A stretch of 64,000 bases of DNA from an uncultured Bacteroides sp. (GTDB lineage: Bacteria; Bacteroidota; Bacteroidia; Bacteroidales; Bacteroidaceae), in contig NZ_CAJUHF010000003.1 of assembly GCF_910585845.1 (NCBI RefSeq), forward strand, positions 1-64,000, given 5' to 3'. The position numbers and the translations under genes are program-made. Shown one piece after another: positions 60,272 through 64,000 of the stretch. How positions within the stretch are numbered: position 1 is the stretch's first letter; each line of letters opens with the position of its first letter. Under the pieces are notes generated by a model. That model was not told where the DNA came from, ran no database searches, and saw only the letters and a list, made by a program, of their open reading frames with translations.

Positions 60272-60280
60272 TATATTTGC
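60272..60280 (+). promoter_or_regulatory. Bacteroides -7 element for gdhA
   Basis: TATATTTGC fits TAnnTTTG and lies 73 bp before the ATG. A TTTG at 60253-60256 lies 15 bp upstream, slightly closer than the usual 17-23. Confidence 0.6.
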
Positions 60281-60353
60281 ACTGTTATTCGTTGACATTT
60301 TGTTCGAATAGCGCTAAGATAACGAAAGGATAAACCTTTTAAAAAGTAATATT

Positions 60354-61691
60354 ATGAATATCGAACGAATTATGTCCTCTTTGGAGGCAAAGCATCCCGG
60401 TGAGTCTGAATATCTTCAAGCCGTAAAGGAAGTTCTTCTTTCTATCGAAGATATTTACAATCAACATCCTGAGTTTGAGAAAGCTAAGATTATAGAACGC
60501 TTAGTTGAACCGGATAGAATCTTTACGTTCCGTGTTACATGGGTAGATGACAAGGGAGAAGTGCAAACGAACCTTGGTTATCGTGTACAATTCAACAATG
60601 CTATTGGTCCATACAAGGGCGGTATTCGTTTCCATGCGTCTGTAAACCTCTCTATTCTGAAATTCTTAGGTTTTGAACAGACTTTCAAGAATGCGTTGAC
60701 CACTCTGCCGATGGGTGGAGGCAAGGGAGGTTCCGACTTCTCACCACGTGGCAAGAGTGATGCTGAAATCATGCGTTTCTGTCAGGCTTTCATGCTTGAG
60801 TTGTGGCGTCATCTCGGTCCGGATATGGATGTGCCTGCCGGTGATATAGGCGTAGGAGGTCGCGAAGTAGGTTACATGTTCGGCATGTATAAGAAGTTGA
60901 CCCGTGAATTTACCGGTACCTTCACAGGTAAAGGCTTGGAATTTGGAGGTTCGTTGATACGTCCAGAGGCAACAGGTTTCGGAGGATTGTACTTTGTAAA
61001 CCAAATGTTGGAGACTAAGGGTATTGATATCAAGGGTAAGACGGTTGCTATCTCCGGTTTTGGAAATGTGGCATGGGGTGCCGCTATCAAAGCAACGGAA
61101 TTAGGTGCCAAGGTGGTGACTATCTCCGGTCCCGATGGTTACATTTATGACCCGAATGGTATCAGTGGTGAGAAGATAGATTATATGCTTGAGCTTCGTG
61201 CATCGGGTAATGATATCGTAGCTCCGTATGCAGATGAATTCCCCGGTTCTACATTCGTAGCAGGCAAGCGTCCTTGGGAAGTGAAGGTTGATATCGCATT
61301 GCCTTGCGCCACTCAGAATGAATTGAACGGTGATGATGCTCGTCGTTTGATTGAGAACAACGTAATGTGCGTAGGTGAAATATCCAATATGGGCTGTACG
61401 CCGGAAGCTATTGACTTGTTCATCGAACATAAGATCATGTATGCTCCGGGTAAGGCTGTTAATGCCGGTGGTGTAGCTACTTCTGGTTTGGAAATGTCTC
61501 AGAACGCTATGCACCTCAGTTGGAGTGCTGCTGAAGTGGATGAAAAATTACATTCCATCATGCATGGTATTCATGCCCAATGCGTAAAATATGGAACAGA
61601 ACCTGACGGTTACATCAACTATGTGAAGGGTGCTAATATTGCAGGCTTCATGAAAGTAGCTCACGCTATGATGGGTCAGGGAATAATTTAA
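60354..61691 (+). CDS. gdhA: NADP-type glutamate dehydrogenase
   Basis: A 445-residue hexameric-type glutamate dehydrogenase that aminates 2-oxoglutarate with ammonia and a reduced nicotinamide. The catalytic lysine region is LTTLPMGGGKGGSDFSPRGKS (about 118-138), preceded by GPYKGGIRFHASV. The Rossmann loop is VAISGFGNVAWGAAIKA at about 230-246. Length and the N-terminal MNIERIMSSLEAKHPGESEY match the NADP-dependent family I enzymes of Bacteroides. It ends in a clear terminator before the convergent ROK gene. Confidence 0.95.
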   Translation: MNIERIMSSLEAKHPGESEYLQAVKEVLLSIEDIYNQHPEFEKAKIIERLVEPDRIFTFRVTWVDDKGEVQTNLGYRVQFNNAIGPYKGGIRFHASVNLSILKFLGFEQTFKNALTTLPMGGGKGGSDFSPRGKSDAEIMRFCQAFMLELWRHLGPDMDVPAGDIGVGGREVGYMFGMYKKLTREFTGTFTGKGLEFGGSLIRPEATGFGGLYFVNQMLETKGIDIKGKTVAISGFGNVAWGAAIKATELGAKVVTISGPDGYIYDPNGISGEKIDYMLELRASGNDIVAPYADEFPGSTFVAGKRPWEVKVDIALPCATQNELNGDDARRLIENNVMCVGEISNMGCTPEAIDLFIEHKIMYAPGKAVNAGGVATSGLEMSQNAMHLSWSAAEVDEKLHSIMHGIHAQCVKYGTEPDGYINYVKGANIAGFMKVAHAMMGQGII

Positions 61692-61729
61692 AGGAAACTT
61701 TGTTTAGTTGTATTTGTATTTGTGGTTTG

Positions 61730-61771
61730 TGCTGCCCCAGCCTGTGAAGGTATAGGGCAGTACTTTTTTTA
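61730..61771 (+). terminator. Terminator after gdhA
   Basis: GTGCTGCCC at 61730-61738 pairs with GGGCAGTAC at 61756-61764 (one wobble pair), followed by seven T residues. On the minus strand it could also end the convergent ROK transcript, though fewer T residues follow there. Confidence 0.75.
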
Positions 61772-61772
61772 T

Positions 61773-62978
61773 TTAAATCTCAAACATTCGGCTTCTTGCC
61801 AGCATGCATGCACCTACAATACCTGCTTTGTCTTTCAATTTGGAAGTCATGATGACCGAATCTTTGTTGACCAGATTCAGTGAATACTTCCGTACTGCTG
61901 TCTTCAGGGGCTGGGTAATGTAATCTCCGGTGAGGGAAAGTGTCCCTCCGATGATGACTAACTCCGGATTGAAGATATTGATGAGGCCTGCAATTTGTTT
62001 GCCAAGCTTTTGCCCGATCTCTTCTACAATTTCAATGCAGAGTAAGTCCTCTTTGTTGACGGCGGTTATAATTTCATCTAAAGTGAGCGTATTGTCTGTT
62101 TTTGCCCGATTGGAAAGAATGGAGTTTTCTCCCATTCTGATACGTTCCAATAATGTACGGTGTAGTGCGGAACCTGATGCTTCTGTTTCCAAACAACCTT
62201 TTTTGCCACAATGGCAAATGATCTCATTGTCGAACGCATTCACATGTCCGAACTCTCCAGAGAAACCTGATTTTCCTGTATAGATTTTCCCGTCTATAAT
62301 AATTCCGATTCCTAATCCCCAACTGACATTTATGAAAATAATATCTTTTTCACCTTTTACGCATCCTTGCATGTATTCTCCATATGTCATTGCACGGGTA
62401 TCATTATCAATAGTAACAGGGTAACCGAGCCTTTCACTTAAAACATCTGCAAGTGGTCGCTCTTCAAAATTGAATTGGCTGAAACAGTATCCTGATTCAG
62501 GGTTCACCCGACCAGATACATTGACGTTGATGTTCAGGATTTTTTCTGTGTCTATTGTGAGTTCCTTAATGAAGTTTATGATAAGGTTACAAAGTTCATC
62601 CAATCCTTTCAAGGAATTCTCGAAGTTATATGGAATATTCATTTTTAATTCTACCATGTCCCCTTTGAAGTTGATTAATCCGATGTTGACGGCGAATTTC
62701 TTTATATCTACTCCAATAAAGTAGCCGGATTGAGGATTTAATCCATATAAATGCGGATGGCGTCCTCCGCTTGTTTCCAATTTCCCATAATCATTGATAT
62801 ATCCTTCATCGAACATTTCGCTGATTAGTTTTGTGACTGTGGGGATACTCAGATCCAACTCTTTGGAAAGATCTGGAATTGTAGAACTACCATTATATAT
62901 ATAATGGGTAATGATCCTTTTCTTTATAAGGGCATTTTTAGAGCCCATTTCTATTTCTTTTAGGAATTGCTGGTACAT
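61773..62978 (-). CDS. ROK-family transcriptional regulator (NagC/XylR type)
   Basis: A 401-residue protein. Start MYQQFLKEIEMGSKNALIKK; a TTG start ten codons upstream is rejected. Residues about 15-75 form a winged helix-turn-helix (IITHYIYNGSSTIPDLSKELDLSIPTVTKLISEMFDEG). The sugar-kinase-like fold follows with GYFIGVDIKKFAVNIGLIN, GLGIGIIIDGKIYTGKSGFSGEFGH and the zinc motif CHCGKKGCLETEASG. ROK repressors sense sugars or sugar phosphates; the ligand is unknown. It is divergent from the exported DUF4434-like gene, which it may control. Confidence 0.92.
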   Translation of the reverse strand: MYQQFLKEIEMGSKNALIKKRIITHYIYNGSSTIPDLSKELDLSIPTVTKLISEMFDEGYINDYGKLETSGGRHPHLYGLNPQSGYFIGVDIKKFAVNIGLINFKGDMVELKMNIPYNFENSLKGLDELCNLIINFIKELTIDTEKILNINVNVSGRVNPESGYCFSQFNFEERPLADVLSERLGYPVTIDNDTRAMTYGEYMQGCVKGEKDIIFINVSWGLGIGIIIDGKIYTGKSGFSGEFGHVNAFDNEIICHCGKKGCLETEASGSALHRTLLERIRMGENSILSNRAKTDNTLTLDEIITAVNKEDLLCIEIVEEIGQKLGKQIAGLINIFNPELVIIGGTLSLTGDYITQPLKTAVRKYSLNLVNKDSVIMTSKLKDKAGIVGACMLARSRMFEI

Positions 62979-63004
62979 AATTGTCGTTTGTTTTATTATT
63001 CGCC

Positions 63005-63013
63005 TCAAAGATA
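63005..63013 (-). promoter_or_regulatory. Bacteroides -7 element for the ROK gene
   Basis: TATCTTTGA on the minus strand lies 27 bp upstream of the chosen start. Confidence 0.5.
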
Positions 63014-63346
63014 ATTAATAAATTTATTAATTCCAATCCTTATAAAAAAGATACGGCTGGATTTCTGAAAAGTGCGTTGGTTATCTTGTTCTCTCTTTCT
63101 CTTCTCTATTATATAAATTTCCCTCTTCTTCTTTCTTTATTTTCCTCTCTATTAATAATATCTGCTATATTTAATAAAAATGAGTGGTATGTATAAAATA
63201 TAATAATAAAATAATTTATTATCTATTGTTTATTTAATAAATATATCTATCTTTGCATCGTGATATAAACAATGAAAGTTTTATAATCATAAAGATTAAA
63301 CTTAAAATTCAATAGGTTAACATATATAATATAGAGGAGAAATACT
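63009..63346. other. 338-bp very AT-rich divergent region
   Basis: It contains the two oppositely directed promoters of the ROK gene and the exported-protein gene. No gene or structured RNA is seen. The sequence is strongly AT-biased, with short T and TA runs. Confidence 0.55.
63225..63256 (+). promoter_or_regulatory. Bacteroides promoter for the DUF4434-like gene
   Basis: ATTG at 63225-63228 and TATCTTTGC at 63248-63256 are spaced by 19 bp, a good TTG-N19-TAnnTTTG match. The ATG follows at 63347. Confidence 0.7.
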
Positions 63347-64000
63347 ATGAAAACAAGCAATCGCAGAGAATTTCTGAAAAAAGCCGCTTTGGCAGGAGCT
63401 TCCGCTTTGGTAGCTTCTGGATTGCTGGCAGATGAAGTACCTGGGACAGTTTCATCTTCTTCAATACCTCAAAGTGATGTTTGTGTCGACAGGTTTATTT
63501 TGCCCAAGGCCAATGGATTGAAGATTACCGGAACTTTCTTAGATGAAATATCCCATGATATCCCTCATCAGAATTGGGGGGAAAAGGAATGGGATCAGGA
63601 TTTTCGTTATATGAAGAGTATTGGAATTGATACGGTTATCATGATTCGTTCCGGCTATCGTAAGTTTATCACTTATCCTTCCAAATATTTGTTGAAGAAA
63701 GGATGTTATATGCCGTCTTTTGACTTATTGGATATATACCTTCGTTTAGCGGATAAATACCAAATGAAATTTTATTTTGGTTTATATGATTCCGGAAAAT
63801 ATTGGGATACGGGAGATCTTTCCCATGAAATTGAAGATAATAAATATGTCATAGATGAAGTGTGGGACAGGTATGGCAAGAGATACAAAAGTTTTGGCGG
63901 TTGGTATATAAGTGGTGAGATTAGTCGTAAAACGAAAGGGGCCATTGATGCTTTTCGTGCGATGGGAAAACAGTGTAAGGATATATCAGGTGGATTGCCA
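63347..64000 (+). CDS. Tat-exported DUF4434-like glycan-associated protein (partial, 3' end outside)
   Basis: The open frame runs 218 codons to the window edge. The N-terminus MKTSNRREFLKKAALAGASA is a twin-arginine signal (NRREFLKK plus an Ala-rich hydrophobic core). After it, ITGTFLDEISHDIPHQNWGEKEWDQDFRYMKSIGIDTVIMIRSGY, FDLLDIYLRLADKYQMKFYFGLYDSGKYW and FGGWYISGEISRKTKGAIDAFRAMGKQCKDIS fit a TIM-barrel of the DUF4434 type, related to glycoside hydrolases. The substrate is unknown. A divergent ROK regulator suggests carbohydrate control. Confidence 0.75.
   Translation, partial: MKTSNRREFLKKAALAGASALVASGLLADEVPGTVSSSSIPQSDVCVDRFILPKANGLKITGTFLDEISHDIPHQNWGEKEWDQDFRYMKSIGIDTVIMIRSGYRKFITYPSKYLLKKGCYMPSFDLLDIYLRLADKYQMKFYFGLYDSGKYWDTGDLSHEIEDNKYVIDEVWDRYGKRYKSFGGWYISGEISRKTKGAIDAFRAMGKQCKDISGGLP

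Overview
The window looks like a chromosomal segment of a gut Bacteroides. The evidence is the Bacteroidales-type promoter -7 element (TAnnTTTG) upstream of many genes, SusC/BtuB-type outer-membrane biology, a BtuG-type corrinoid lipoprotein, M64 peptidase, ROK regulator and DUF-type lipoproteins typical of that genus. No rRNA, tRNA, transposase or integrase was seen. The species cannot be fixed from this window.

Layout. 1-10.3 kb is housekeeping: a GNAT acetyltransferase, a secreted M64 peptidase, a probable SRP RNA in front of an Lrp/AsnC regulator, folA-thyA, a cardiolipin-synthase-like enzyme, a three-gene ECF sigma operon and an RsmF-type methyltransferase. 10.7-20.7 kb is a complete, AT-rich CRISPR-Cas locus in the order cas6-cas5-cas3-cas8(csp2-like)-cas7(csp1-like)-rhuM-cas4-cas1-cas2, followed by a leader and a 17-repeat array. 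It looks like the type I variant named after Porphyromonas gingivalis (I-B/I-C related). An unexpected RhuM-family gene is translationally coupled between the interference and adaptation modules. 20.8-27.8 kb is a cobalamin operon read leftward: cobalamin riboswitch, btuB, btuG, btuF, btuC, btuD. 28.3-34.6 kb is a heavy-metal efflux operon read leftward: a Cys/His-rich small protein, a His-rich adaptor, an RND pump and a TolC-type outer-membrane protein. 34.7-44.4 kb holds an ABC-F ATPase, a lipoprotein whose start lies in a 33-bp minisatellite, a CCA-adding enzyme and a secreted propeller/OmpA-like plus caspase-like pair. 44.4-49.5 kb joins phosphate uptake (Pit fused to a PhoU-like domain) with polyphosphate kinase and a YfcE-type phosphodiesterase. 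50.3-64 kb has rfbA-rfbB, menA, a metallophosphoesterase, an unusual receiver plus PEP/pyruvate-binding protein, a prolyl oligopeptidase, gdhA, a ROK repressor and the start of a DUF4434-like exported protein.

The most unusual signals are (i) rhuM inside the cas operon, (ii) a CRISPR leader with a boxA-like site and a 13-bp inverted repeat beside a Bacteroides promoter, and (iii) intergenic short-period repeat arrays of unrelated sequence whose periods are mostly multiples of 11 bp (11, 22 and 33 bp). Some of these arrays are built as nested palindromes, and some intrude into gene ends or starts (pit, tolC, the lipoprotein at 36.5 kb).
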